A stretch of 64,000 nt of DNA from Notospermus geniculatus. Lineage: Eukaryota; Nemertea; Pilidiophora; Heteronemertea; Lineidae. Positions within the stretch are counted from its first letter, which is position 1. The number at the start of each line of letters is the position of its first letter. Made by a program: the position numbers and the translations under genes. Below the pieces are notes generated by a model. It had not been told where the DNA came from, ran no database searches, and saw only the letters and a list, made by a program, of their open reading frames with translations. The stretch is from positions 1 to 64,000 of the forward strand of contig NMRB01002150.1 in the NCBI GenBank assembly GCA_002633025.1, written 5' to 3'. Below, in pieces: positions 12,444-23,163 of the stretch.

Positions 12444-14570
12444 CTGGAAAAACAACAGGGATATTTGACATCTCTCGAAAGGAGGGCAGGAAAAAGCCTG
12501 CTTGGAGCATACAAAATACACCATCCTTCCACAGGAGGGGTTTTCACCTCGCTCCTCTTCATCCACTCACACTAACCCCTGCTGAAATAGAACATCCAGT
12601 GAATCTGGGGCGGCTGTTTCATACGCAAGTTGCACTTCCTCTATTGTCGTGGTTTGGGGACTTTCGAGGTTTTACCCTGTTTTATCACTTTCGGAACTTT
12701 CCGAAGTCAACTGCTCGGCAATTTTCGTCACTCGCATTTACCCTCGGACACAATTCCAAGGCAGCCATCTTGAACTCGCAACGATTGCAACGCATTTCTG
12801 GGTTTTGTGATGCGGTTCGCCTCATCACACCAGCAGCATGCTGCGCATGAACTAAATGTTGCGTTGTTGATCAATAATTCGCAGATTATGTGAGATACAG
12901 GTAAGTTTATATAATATGCCTCAACTTATCCAACAAATCAGGTTGAACATCTTAACATGCCAAAATTCGGGGAAGGAGTCCCACGGTCCTGACGCCGGCG
13001 GTCACGTGGGTTTGTCGATAAACAATATGGCTGCCTTGGAATTGTGTCCGAGGTGAAATGCGCGGCCCACTGACAGATAAGCAGTTCGCCTCAGGTCGTT
13101 CCGAATGGTTTTATCGTAGAAGTTTTGTATCTACAAATCACTTATGTCTTTTCAAAATTCTTAATATTATCACAGTGGTTCTTCGTATATACGTATAGAT
13201 AAGATTCTTATTACTTCGGCCCACTTTTTTTATATTTCACTACTCCACATTTAGTGTACTTGTACCATAAACTTGATGAACCCCTTTTATGAGAACATAA
13301 TCACTCATTTTCAGTTATGTATAGTACAATTAACAATTATTTGCATTGCCTAAAATTTGCAGGCATATTTTGATGGGCTAAAGTTACCCCATAGGGATGG
13401 GGTAACTTTACCCCACCCCAGTCTTAATGCCATGCCTATTAATTTTTACAGTGCAAAAGATGGCTAAATCCATTACACTGTATTTCAAAACATTTGAATT
13501 CCTTTTGCAGATGTTTTTGCCATTTTTCATTACATTTGCCGTGTGTTTACTCATATGTTTATCCTTTGTGAGCCAATTTTACGTTTTTGAGTCCCAACAT
13601 TGGAAAATACAATTTTTCATGCCAGGATTTCCTTTTCTGATAATAGGAAATTCATTTTTCCACAGTTTCTTTCAATTTTCCAAAGATTTTCCTTGGAGTC
13701 CTGAAATGCTGCATGGTGGAACCTCTAAAAATTGTGGGCCAAAGTAACCCCACTGTCATGATTTTTACCGCGGGAAATGGAAATGCTATGAATATGAAAA
13801 AAACCTGCCTTTGTGCTAGGTAGCTGATCATATGAACAATCAATGCACATCAATTACTCACCTCTCCCATTAACACACAACACTGCCGAAGGAAAAGTGT
13901 CAGCGTTCCCAAAAAACTGATTTTTTGTTTTCTCAGAAAAAGATACAATGTTGCAATCTACTACAGTTGGAAAAGTTGTAAAACGCTGCCAAACCTGAAC
14001 TGAATGACCTGTTAATTACCTTAAGAAAGTGATACAATGTATCACTCATCACGTCAGTTCACTATCTGGGCCAATATATTTTTGGGTGGATGGGCCAAAG
14101 TTGCCCCCTAGGGCAAAAGTAACCTCATTTTACGGTATTTTTGATTGTTTATACATGTATAAGTCATACTTATTTCGCATTCACACCCTAAAAATGCTGC
14201 TCTTTGATTTGGCAATGGATTTCTAACTGCCTCATGCTTGGCTGGGAGATTCAATTTCAGCCGGGCTTTGTGTGCGAGTGTATGAAGAGGAACGAGACCA
14301 AACCCTGCTATGGGAGGATGAAAATACACAGAGGTCAGTGATGGGAACTAAATGTTGTACTACATTAGCACTGATTAAGAAATTGATTGGAGTATAACCT
14401 TTATGGTGTTAGCCAGTGGTCTGTTCATTCACTCGCAGTGAGCAATTGCAATCATTGACAAACCACATAGGCTTACAGTAACACGTAATTCATTATCATC
14501 TGCATCAGTTTTCCTTCTTTCACTTTGAAACAAATCAATATCAGCTTAAATCCAACTTATAATGCCGTAC
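12444..14570. other. intron of SAMHD1-like gene
   Basis: Intron between the exons at 14571-14618 and 12279-12443. It contains an inverted repeat whose arms (about 12745-12770 and 13031-13056) share TTGGAATTGTGTCCGAGG. It also carries several GGGGTAACTTT/AAAGTTACCCC segments (13380-13420, 13738, 14095) that look like arms of a degenerate TIR element. No coding sequence is visible. Confidence 0.6.
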
Positions 14571-14618
14571 ATCATAAAGGAATCCTTTAGATCTGTCTCT
14601 ACCACTGTAGGGCCAGGT
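14571..14618 (-). CDS. SAMHD1: SAMHD1-like dNTPase, 48-bp micro-exon
   Basis: The exon encodes TWPYSGRDRSKGFLYD, matching the SAMHD1 segment (W-P-Y-x-G-R then F-L-Y-E) directly upstream of the [12 protein letters not shown] block. The minus-strand acceptor is a T-run ending in CAG and the donor is GTACGG. Both ends are phase 0, consistent with the exons on either side (16266-16427 and 12279-12443). It is too short to find by ORF length; it was located by family alignment and splice sites. Confidence 0.85.
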
Positions 14619-14649
14619 CTGAAAAAAAATAGAGTTGGTATTTTATAAC

Positions 14650-14764
14650 ATTATAACATTATCTCTGTAACTAATTTAATGTCTTTGTCTGAGATGTTGT
14701 GCTCCTTCTTAAATTCTGGGTCAAGTTTGTTTGCAATGATATCTTTGAACTTCACCACGGCAGG
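14650..14764 (-). pseudogene. decayed duplicate of the SAMHD1-like exon
   Basis: After a minus-strand acceptor (TTTGTTTGTAG) the sequence reads in phase 0 as PAVVKFKDIIANKLDPEF, continuing to SDKDIKLVTE and a stop. The ending and spacing resemble the exon at 16266-16427 (V-x-x-F...K-L...F...L-T-E-K-D-I-K-F-V-E-E). There is no good GT donor before the stop, and only about 30 bp separate it from the next exon. It is best read as a duplicated exon that has lost its donor. An alternatively used exon or part of a second gene copy cannot be excluded. Confidence 0.6.
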
Positions 14765-16265
14765 CTACAAACAAAAAAGACATGTTTTGATTATTAAGCC
14801 GCCAGCACGCCAGACGATATCGCAAACGATCTGGGCCGAAAGTCCGGTAGTGCTACCGGCGCCTCGGCATTTATTGGTTCACAAGGTGACCCCTATTTCC
14901 AGCACTGTCTGGCTTGTCTCTGCATGACTGGCAATATTTTCAGCTATATCTCTGTTGTTGAAGGAGCAATATCTTTGAAATTTGGCATGTAATTCTAGTA
15001 TGGTTGTTTTATTTCTGCGAGAATTTTCGAGCAGAAATGCTGTGGAATTTTTTTAGACGTTTTAGTCGTATTTTAGAGGGTTTATCGGTTTCTGAACGAT
15101 AATGTTTGAGGAAGATGGTGGAATATAATGGCGATTGTATATTTGACATCCTATAATACTTAACAAGTTTGCCTATTTGTTATGAGTTGGCAAAATGGCT
15201 GAAGTTGACTTTGACATGGAATTAAACAGGCAGCTTTCGAGGTTATCCTCCAACGGGGTCTCAATTTGGCGCGTAGGGCTACTTTATTCGCTGTGAGTGA
15301 GTGAAGCGGTCTACTGTTGTATGTACGCCGCAGTGCGCAGCGCGCAGGTATCGATATCTTGCGCAATGTTATTACACTATGCTGCTCTCTCCGTTGATAT
15401 GACTAATCACTGGTTGTTGTGTATACGCCATCACCTGTGTTTACATGCCAATATACGGCTGCTGAAGCCTGGGGGAATGATGCCGGAGTGCCAGATGAGG
15501 TCACCTTGTGAAACCTGTCGCCGCCAGGCTTGTAACACATTTTCCCATAATGGTCTCCGTCACATAAGCGAAAATTTTGGGATCATGGAAATCAATGCTG
15601 CATAAATCGGGGACATTGGGAAATATCGTGGTATTCTCTTGCCTTTCTATGATGAATCTACCTTTTATCTGTATTACCCCATGGCTTTGTCTGAATAAAT
15701 GAAATGGTCCATGGACCATGTGCTCACCCGTTTGGATATAACAGTGTAATGACAGAGAGTTATATGTCAGTTGTGAGCAATCTGGGTCAAGTCATTCCCA
15801 AGTTGCAGGACTTCAATGATTTGAGGGTTATGCCACCTGGTGGCCATATTGGATATCCGATCGGGTCAAAACTTCACATGCACATAAAGGTCATCTATGG
15901 ACGGCCAGCCTCAGGGCCGTATTTACGAAGCGCGGTTTTCCCCTAATCGCGCGTGACTGTCAAAATCGCAAGAGATTAACCTAAAGCGCGTATTTACGAC
16001 TCCAGCGTTTAGCAGCGCGTGGTCTCGGCAGAGACCAAGACACTCGCTTGCCGGGTTTCAAAAACCCGTGTTTTTCAGACACGGGTTTCTTGAAGCCCGG
16101 CAATTCATAGGTGTGACCGCAAAAAACGGGGATTTTATGTAGTGTAACCACGACGGCTAATGTCTGATCAGAACACGCTGCCTCTTCTGATATGACAGTG
16201 CTGTCACAGTGGCCTGGTTCAAACATAGGAAACAGTCGTGTGCACATTTTAAAAATTTACCATAC
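14765..16265. other. intron of SAMHD1-like gene
   Basis: Non-coding. It includes a fragment (about 16042-16157) of the TIR family seen complete at 54728-55103, sharing ATTTTATGTAGTGTAACCAC and the GACACGGGTTTCTTGAAGCC stretch. No other supported feature. Confidence 0.6.
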
Positions 16266-16427
16266 CTGCTCTATTGGTCCACCAATCATCTCTTCCTGCT
16301 CTATCGGTCCACCAATCATCTCTTCAACAAATTTGATGTCTTTCTCTGTGAGTTTATACCACTCAAATTTCTCCTTAAGTTTCTTTTCTGCAATATGTCT
16401 GAACATTTGCACAGATGCCTTTTCATG
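16266..16427 (-). CDS. SAMHD1: SAMHD1-like dNTPase exon with 10-residue tandem duplication
   Basis: A 162-bp exon, phase 0 at both ends, beginning HEKASVQMFRHIAEKK and corresponding to the H-E-x-G-S-V-x-M-F region after the HD motif. The minus-strand acceptor is TTTTTTTGCAG and the donor GTATGG. Its 3' end contains EEMIGGPIEQ twice in a row, a 30-nt in-frame duplication whose two units differ at one base within the repeated core. In family members this segment is a loop before WPYKGR. Its upstream neighbour exon lies 35.8 kb away at 52189-52259, on the other side of the transposon nest. Confidence 0.9.
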
Positions 16428-16561
16428 CTGCAAAAAAATCACGTGTCTGAGGTTAGTTATGTTTGTCATCCTGATACCGAATGAGGTCCCGCAAGGTGTT
16501 CGAAAATAGACAGACTTCCACTCCTGCAAACCCTAACCATGACGAGGGTCGATTGTCTTAA
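16428..16561. other. intron edge next to the transposon nest
   Basis: Short unique intron sequence between the exon at 16266-16427 and the TTAA (16558-16561) that borders TIR element A. Confidence 0.6.
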
Positions 16562-16678
16562 AGGAGCTCGAAACTGCCACTTTTGTTGACAGTCCGCGCC
16601 ACCATCGCCGCGCACGCCACTTTCCTACCCCAGGGGCTAACTACGTTGTCAGCAAATGGATCCGATGTACTACGTATA

Positions 16679-17583
16679 CAGAGTGAGTCAAAAAAAACTA
16701 GACACTTTTTAAAAGGCCCATTGTTTTATTGTGTACCAATATATACAATATATTTTTGCTTGTACTAATGCAGCAACTCTTCGTGCATCTTTAGGTACCA
16801 GTCATGCTTGATTGGTTTTCATGCATGACCGCACAGGAGACAATAAAGGGACAAGGGTGAAATCTGATCTGCGCCGACTGATCAGGGCTGGATATGAACA
16901 AAAATCACAACAGTGTAAAATTAAACATTTGTGACCCGGCACGACAAAATGAGTCGGAATGCGCACATAAGAAGACCCAACATGTCCAAGGTGACCCCAA
17001 TGGTTCGCTGATTTCAGGATTGTCTGCCCATTGTGAAATTTGACTTGGTCGATTTCTGTGGTTGCTGTCTGGTTCCACCTTCGGTCTTCTTCTGTGCGAC
17101 TTCCGACTCATTTTGCTGTGCCGGGTCACATTTATGGCATTTCCATTTCACAGCCGCTGTCACTGTCACTGCGGATTAATCCAGGGGCAAGAAAATTACT
17201 TGGCTATCCATTTCATATCCAGCTCTGATCAGTTGATATGAACAAAAATCACAACAGTGTAAAACTTAACATTGACTAAAACATTTATGGCATTTCCCTT
17301 TCGCTGCCGCTGTCACTGTCTCTGCGGATTAATCCACGGGCAAGAAAATTACTTGGCTATCCATTTCAAATCCAGCTCTGATCAGTTGGCGCAGATCAGA
17401 TTTCACCGTTGTCCCTTAATTGTCTCCTGTGCGGTCATGCATGAAAACCAATCAAGCATGACTGGTACCAAAAGATGCAGGAAGAGTTGCTGCATAAGTA
17501 CAAGGAAAAATATACTGTATATATTGGTACACAATAAAACAATGGGCCTTTTTAAAAGTGTCTATTTTTTTTGACTCACTCTG
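16679..17583. mobile_element. TIR element B, TA target (Tc1/mariner-like, non-autonomous)
   Basis: Ends CAGAGTGAGTCAAAAAAA and TTTTTTTTGACTCACTCTG are bordered by TA (16677-16678, 17584-17585). Inverted similarity continues for about 180 bp on each side, including the AATGGGCC/GGCCCATT and CAATCAAGCATGACTGGTACC segments. The middle has a tandem duplication of roughly 150 bp (about 17125-17275 and 17276-17400). No transposase ORF is present. Confidence 0.87.
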
Positions 17584-17606
17584 TATATGTAATGGCTTTT
17601 GTAGTT

Positions 17607-17872
17607 TGGAAAACTCGGACCAGGGCGGAGGAGAGCACACACAGAAGCCAACACCTCGACGTCTACCAACAAAGTGACTTTATTCAGGAACAGGAATAAC
17701 ACACAGAGCTCTGCACAACATGTGAATAAAACCAGTGAACACAATAACACAATAGCCTATGGAATGTGACACGTCTCAAATCCTACATCTTACATTCCTA
17801 TGAAATATAATGGGAATGTGACACCCCCAAATTCAATGAGTCCTGACAAGAGCCCAACTCCTAGTTTCCACA
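17607..17872 (-). repeat. 3' LTR of BEL/Pao element
   Basis: On the plus strand it starts TGGAAAACTCGGACCAGG and ends CTAGTTTCCACA. It matches the other LTR (50188-50453) with about four mismatches in 266 bp by eye. Confidence 0.93.
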
Positions 17873-17884
17873 TCCTCCGCCCTC
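17873..17884 (-). other. polypurine tract of BEL/Pao element
   Basis: Minus-strand GAGGGCGGAGGA directly abuts the start of the 3' LTR, the expected position for the plus-strand primer. Confidence 0.75.
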
Positions 17885-19458
17885 AAATTAAGCAAGTTGA
17901 GGTTACATTTAAATTAAGCAAGTTGCTCAGCAATCTTTCGACGAGTCGCTGCAATAAAAAAACCACCCGAGTGTGATTTCCAAGTGTGCAGAACACATGA
18001 GTGATGGCCTTTGGCCGGGAAAATCCCGAGACCGCAGGTCGAGGGATTTTCCCGGCCAAAGGCCATCACGAGTGTGTTCTGCACACTTGGAAATTACACG
18101 AGGGTGGTTTTTTATTTATCATATACCCGAAAACGCCTTGTTTTTTCCATAATAAACACAAGAAATGACTTTAAATACTCAGCTGATGACACCTGTATCA
18201 CCGCCCGTCCAAAACTTTGTGTTACTGCGCGAATGTTGACGGGGTGAGACGCCGCGGTGAGACGGTTCGTTCAGAAAGTGAGCCAAGATGTAGATCCCCA
18301 AAGTGCTGTTAGTAAACCATCTTTGTTTTGGGGATTCGATACCTTTAGTCTTGAGATCTTCTCGCCAGAGCCCTGTGGGCCTAACGGCCAGGAGGAATCA
18401 TCTAGGCCTACACCGTAGCCCAACATGATCAAATCGTACGGCGAAATTTTGGCAATTTTGAACGAATCACACCACGTCTTGCGCGGTGTTGCGGCATGAG
18501 CGAAATGCCTTCATCACGTCAACGACATGACGTCACGACGTCGAACGTCGTTGGATGTTTTTCGACTCTGTTGGCCATGACTACCACTGAGTACGCTGTA
18601 CATTACACGTTTCCAGGGACTGCTGTTCGAAAAGACATGTCGCGGGATGGCTTCTAAATATTGTGATCAGTTGTAAATTATTGTTCATTCAATCATGGCA
18701 GTGTTTCGGTAGTGTATCCGCCCTAACTGGGCTGGCTGGACAGGCACATGGATAATCCCGATTGTCTGACGTCATAGGCCTACCTCGATCCACAACAGAG
18801 GAAAAAGTAGTGCGAAAGCATTTTTCATCTAAAACAATGGAATTCTTGGGAATCTCGGATCACCCTCTCAGCAATTTCGTGTTTATTTCATATTATGAAC
18901 ATTATTGAGTTGACATTTTTTCCTACCAGGAACACTATTCAAAATGTAAGTGATGATTCCTGTTCGTCGCACCGAGTTTGGATGTGTTTTTGACGGTTGA
19001 AATGGCCATTTCTGCTGTTCATCGGCGCCAACAATGGAAAGTCCGGAACACACAATGGGTGTTCAGGAAAAATTTATCACCCTCTCGGATCGCCCGCTCA
19101 GTTGAACGGAACACCCTCTTCACAATTTTATCTGTATTTTGCGTAATAGTTGACAGATTGAGATGAAAACGGCCAAGAATATTCTTTTGACGACAAGTAA
19201 TGCATCAGGTTTGTCCTGCTCAAATTTGACATTTTTTTTTCGGCAAAAATTGTCACTTTAAAGTACGACTTGCTCGGATCTCACGGAGCCTTGACGCAAG
19301 GGCCCAACGCGCCGCGTAGCGGCCAACAGCGAAGCTAGCCAAAGACTTGTCACGGGTCAATCAATAGAACTGGACTCACTGAATGCAGGGCAGCTGACTA
19401 CCATCCACATTCCCCTCCCAGTCACCAAAAATATCAACACCACAACTAACGTTCAAGA
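17885..19458. other. insert of unclear nature between integrase and 3' LTR
   Basis: A BEL/Pao element normally has little sequence here, so about 1.5 kb is probably another insertion. It begins with a fold-back: 17954-18035 against 18036-18116, including GGCCGGGAAAATCCC and its complement and the ATAAAAAACCACCC ends. The remainder (18120-19350) has no recognised coding region and no clear right-hand terminus. Confidence 0.45.
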
Positions 19459-20142
19459 CTACTGGGTATATGATAAAACAGAAGATCGCTTGCTTCTACG
19501 TAAGAGAGACGAATTCACATCACAATCATTGTGATTTGTCGCAATTTGTGCTTCATCAGAACCTGCATTAACCTCAAGTGGGTGCAATTTAGAAATGGCC
19601 CTGTTACTTATTTTACCATTGGCAGTTCTGATGGTTGCTGCGCGCACTCTATTGTCGGGGCCTCGAATCAGCCCAAAGACAACAGCCAATTTCCACTGTA
19701 CCCTGGGAACATCGTCATCGTGCACTATGACGTCGTCCCCAAGTTTGACGATGTCACAATCAGCATGGTGCTTTCGCATTTGGTAGACATGCCTCTCACG
19801 CAAACTGTTTAGATATTCATCCTTGAACCTTGCTACGAAGTGATTATACAACTGTGCGCGCTTCAACTCAGCGCGTCTAAGCGTGTTTTCACAAGCTGCT
19901 AATTCCATCGGATCTTGCTCAATTTCATGATGAGGCAATGCATTGGTTTCAAACCCGTACAAAAGCATGGAGGGTGTCAAAGGACAAAGATCATTTACAT
20001 CTCCTGACGCGTACGTCAGTGGCCTGTTGTTCAACACAGATTGAACTTCTTTGATGAGAGTACGCATTTCTTCAAATGAAATGAAAGCTCGACGAAGAAC
20101 TTTACAGATCACTACTTTCATCATTCCTATCAAGCGTTCCCA
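19459..20142 (-). CDS. pol: BEL/Pao integrase C-terminal part (DUF5641-like)
   Basis: On the minus strand this begins in the WERLIGMMK motif that follows the integrase catalytic Glu. It continues with VLNNRPLTY and LTPSMLLYG, hallmarks of the C-terminal domain of BEL/Pao integrases. The open frame extends to 20313, but 20143-20313 belongs to an inserted TIR element and is not part of pol. The frame ends normally at 19459. Confidence 0.88.
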   Translation of the reverse strand, partial: WERLIGMMKVVICKVLRRAFISFEEMRTLIKEVQSVLNNRPLTYASGDVNDLCPLTPSMLLYGFETNALPHHEIEQDPMELAACENTLRRAELKRAQLYNHFVARFKDEYLNSLRERHVYQMRKHHADCDIVKLGDDVIVHDDDVPRVQWKLAVVFGLIRGPDNRVRAATIRTANGKISNRAISKLHPLEVNAGSDEAQIATNHNDCDVNSSLLRRSKRSSVLSYTQ

Positions 20143-21746
20143 TGGGGTATTGGTAAACAGAGAAATCAAGAAATGAAGAAATCGAGAACTCCCATGATCG
20201 ATTAGTTTAACCATCACGTATGGAATGCCAAAGTGGAATTTATTCAAGACTGATTTTTCGCTCAAGATTTGAAAACGTACAGTCCAAGAATTTAATTTCC
20301 AAGAACTGTACAATCCTCCAAGATTTATAAAATGTCGTCCAATATGTGAAAAAATTCATCCAAGGTTGTCACGTGCGTCTTGCCAAGATGCACGTGACCA
20401 CAAAACTGATGACGTCATGAAGTGCATGAATAACCCGGGTGCATTATTTCGTCATTTTCATGAATTTTCTTTTTGCATGGCAACTTTGACGTCTTGGACA
20501 CTTCCAGTAAACAGCCATGCAGTAGGGTCATTGCTCAAAAGGGCTGAAAATTAACGCTATTCCTCCTCCGGGGTTTGGAATAGGGAGACAAGACCAATCC
20601 CTACAACTTTTCAAAAGGAACCCATAGTAAATTCTCAAGCACTTAGGAGCTGCAGGCCTAATTTGAGACACTTCCGGTAACCATACAGTGGGATTATTGC
20701 CAGAAGGGGCTGAAAATTAACGCTATACCTACCATAATTTGGGAATAGGGAGATAAGACCAATCCCGACAACTTTTCAAAAGGGACCTATAGTAAATTCT
20801 CAAGCACTTAGGAGCTGTAGGCCTAGTTCCAGTGAAGTGAAAGAGAGGTGCTAGGTATAGATTTAAGCCTATACGGTGTGTAGATGTGGGTGGTACCGGA
20901 AGAGGTTGTTGCGCTGAAGCTGCGAAAGTCCGTTTGCACTAAATAATGTGTTGCAGGAAGCAAATCGCGTTTACAGAAAACAAGTGCCAAATTCTGAAAT
21001 AGATGAAAAAGAGAAACATGAATACTAGGCCAAGTAGCTGAATTGATAGACTGCAATAGTTGTACCTGAGGTTTGTGAATAAAAGTGCATTCTGCAGCTG
21101 GGCTGCTCACAGCCCATCTGCAGAATGCACTTTTATTTTAGCAGCAATTCATCGTCTGTGCTGAACCCTTCCTGTTAGGCCTACCACTGATTTATGAATA
21201 ACAGGTGGGCTGCTTGAACTTAGAGATGTCAGGCTGGACTACAGTACAGTAGGCCTAATGCATGCCAACACAGTGTATGATCACGGCACACACGTCATCT
21301 GCATGCACACTAGCACAGGGATACAATGATACATGCATGACTGATGACCGGTGAACTGTGCTACCGGTACGCGTAGGTTTTTTGGCGTATGAAAAAGTGT
21401 ATGGGGACAATAAAATTCGTGAATTACGCGCTAGATTATATGCTTGAACTTTTGCCGTCCTCCCTTCCAACTGCACCTACCGTATTAATGAATTATACGA
21501 CCTCACAGAGCTCGGAAATCGGATCATGCAGCATTCCNTCATATGCTGTCTGTGCTGATACAAAACATATCATCAATCCAGGTTTCTTTGGTGCAGGGGA
21601 TGTTCTGCACGATGACCTACTATGCTTGTCTTTATTTCGGCAATAACTGCCCATATTGAATACATGCAGAATGGCATAAGTCCAACTAATCGATCATGGG
21701 AGTTCTCGGTTTCTTCATTTCTTGATTTCTCTGTTTACCAATACCC
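20143..21746. mobile_element. TIR element inserted in BEL/Pao integrase
   Basis: Inverted ends of about 63 bp run GGGTATTGGTAAACAGAG through CATGATCGATTAGTT. TTCCCA is duplicated at 20137-20142 and 21747-21752. It separates the integrase core from its C-terminal part just after the catalytic Glu. A tandem duplication of roughly 150 bp lies at about 20500-20825 (GGGCTGAAAATTAACGCTAT in each unit). One N is present at 21538. No transposase is recognisable. Confidence 0.85.
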
Positions 21747-21752
21747 TTCCCA

Positions 21753-22076
21753 GGCGCCGCCCCACCAGGGACTTTTCACCGGAATGAACCGAAATCTAAT
21801 GCACTTACTCGCAAGGTGACGTTGTACAACTTCGCCAGCTACTATTTCCAACAACTGTTGAACTTCGGCACTGCCGCTCTTGAATGTAGACGCATTGTCT
21901 GAGAGACACATGTGTGGTACAGAATACGTACTGCAATGCCTTCTGAACGCTTGTAGGAATGAATCAGCACTGAGATCACCAAGTAACTCAAGATTTACAC
22001 CTCTCGTACCCAGGCATGTAAACAAGCACGCATAGGCTTTCCTAGGTTTTCCATCTTGACCACAGACTAACAAATC
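21753..22076 (-). CDS. pol: BEL/Pao integrase catalytic core (interrupted)
   Basis: Retroviral-type integrase fold: KAYACLFTCLGTRGVNLE is followed by CLSDNASTF (second catalytic Asp) and KSPWWGGAWE (catalytic Glu). The first Asp lies across the insertion, in GMDFTG of the upstream piece. It is cut on both sides: by the element at 22077-22479 upstream and by the one at 20143-21746 just after the Glu. Confidence 0.88.
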
Positions 22077-22479
22077 AAGACCTCAGAGCACAATGGGCCT
22101 AAGTCTTAATTTCTGCACTTTTGAGTTACACACATCAAATTGGAGCTTGTGCTGCCCTCTTTCGACTGGACACCTAATTACAACGTATATTTGTACATTT
22201 GAGTGGTAAAATCAGCCTGTAAGTGTACTGAGAGCACAAAGGGCACAAGTCATAAAACAGTAATTCCTTTGCAATACCAAGTTTGACATTGTCACTTTGT
22301 TGATAGTGCTGCCCTCTTTATACCTCACCACTTATCATACCCCAGCCTTGTATAATTTGATAGTTTGTGGGTAAATTGGCAGGTTTCTGTTGATTTAGTG
22401 GACAAAGGACACAACTCTTTTTTCTTCATTTTCTCAAAATGCCATTTTTAGACTTACATCCATTGTGCTCTGAGGTCTT
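22077..22479. mobile_element. 403-bp TIR element inserted in BEL/Pao integrase
   Basis: AAGACCTCAGAGCACAATGG at 22077-22096 is repeated inverted at 22460-22479. It lies between the first catalytic Asp region (GMDFTG) and the rest of the integrase core. The exact target duplication could not be fixed by eye. It is non-coding. Confidence 0.78.
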
Positions 22480-23060
22480 CATGACCTGTAAAATCCATGC
22501 CTATGTTCTTAAAGGGCTTGGTTGCGTCAACACGGAACTCGGGCAGGTCAGGGCTGAGTGGCAAAAGATAAGATGAACCTGTTAACCACTTGCAAATGAC
22601 ACAAGAATGCAATACAGCTCTGCCCTCTGCCCTGCATGCAGGAACCCAATAGTTCCGCCGCACTGCCACAACTGTAGCGCCAATTCCTGAATGAAACACA
22701 TGATCATGCGCGCGTTGAATGACCAACTTAGTGAACCATGACTTTCTTGGCAATAGCAAAGGGTTTTTCACATCACTAACATTGCTCAATCTTCCAACAC
22801 CACGAATCAATCCGTCCTGGTCTAAGATCAAATTCAGTTGACGCACAATAGCAGGGCATTTGCCCAACGGTTTTCCGTCACGTTTTCGTCCTAGATGATC
22901 CACCACATCGCCGAAGTGCGATCTCTGAATGGATTTAATCCACAACCGTTCAGCTTTGTCAAGCTCCTCCGCGGTGGGTTCACAATGCCTGACTTTTGAC
23001 AGCCCACGAATCGAAGAACGTACGTCGTAACGCGTAACAACTTCTCGAGATCACTATAAC
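22480..23060 (-). CDS. pol: BEL/Pao pol: linker and integrase zinc-binding domain
   Basis: The minus strand reads YSDLEKLLRVT, a conserved BEL/Pao segment after RNase H. It continues to VGRLSN and LLLPRKSWFTKLVIQRAHD, then a zinc site (H-x3-H in HDHVFHSG, then CVIC) and GMDFTG at the start of the integrase core. The open frame is 22454-22945, with the upstream part in another frame. A LINE insertion at about 23061 separates it from the RNase H part. Confidence 0.85.
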
Positions 23061-23163
23061 GATTTATATATATATATATATGTTTATTTCATACTCAAAG
23101 GTATACAATGACTTTTGCAAGGTGAGAGAAAAGTGACTCTACATGTACAGTACATGCAGAATA

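Noticed and set aside
12228-12566. A 112-aa minus-strand ORF as a complete gene
   Set aside because: Only its central 55 codons match SAMHD1 and these are bounded by splice sites; the rest is intron read-through.
15501-15719. Minus-strand ORF with HGPFHLF taken as another HD exon
   Set aside because: The surrounding residues do not match the family and the true HGPFSH exon is at 52189-52259.
19459-20313. A 284-aa minus-strand ORF as one protein
   Set aside because: Residues encoded by 20143-20313 come from the TIR of an inserted element; only the rest is integrase.
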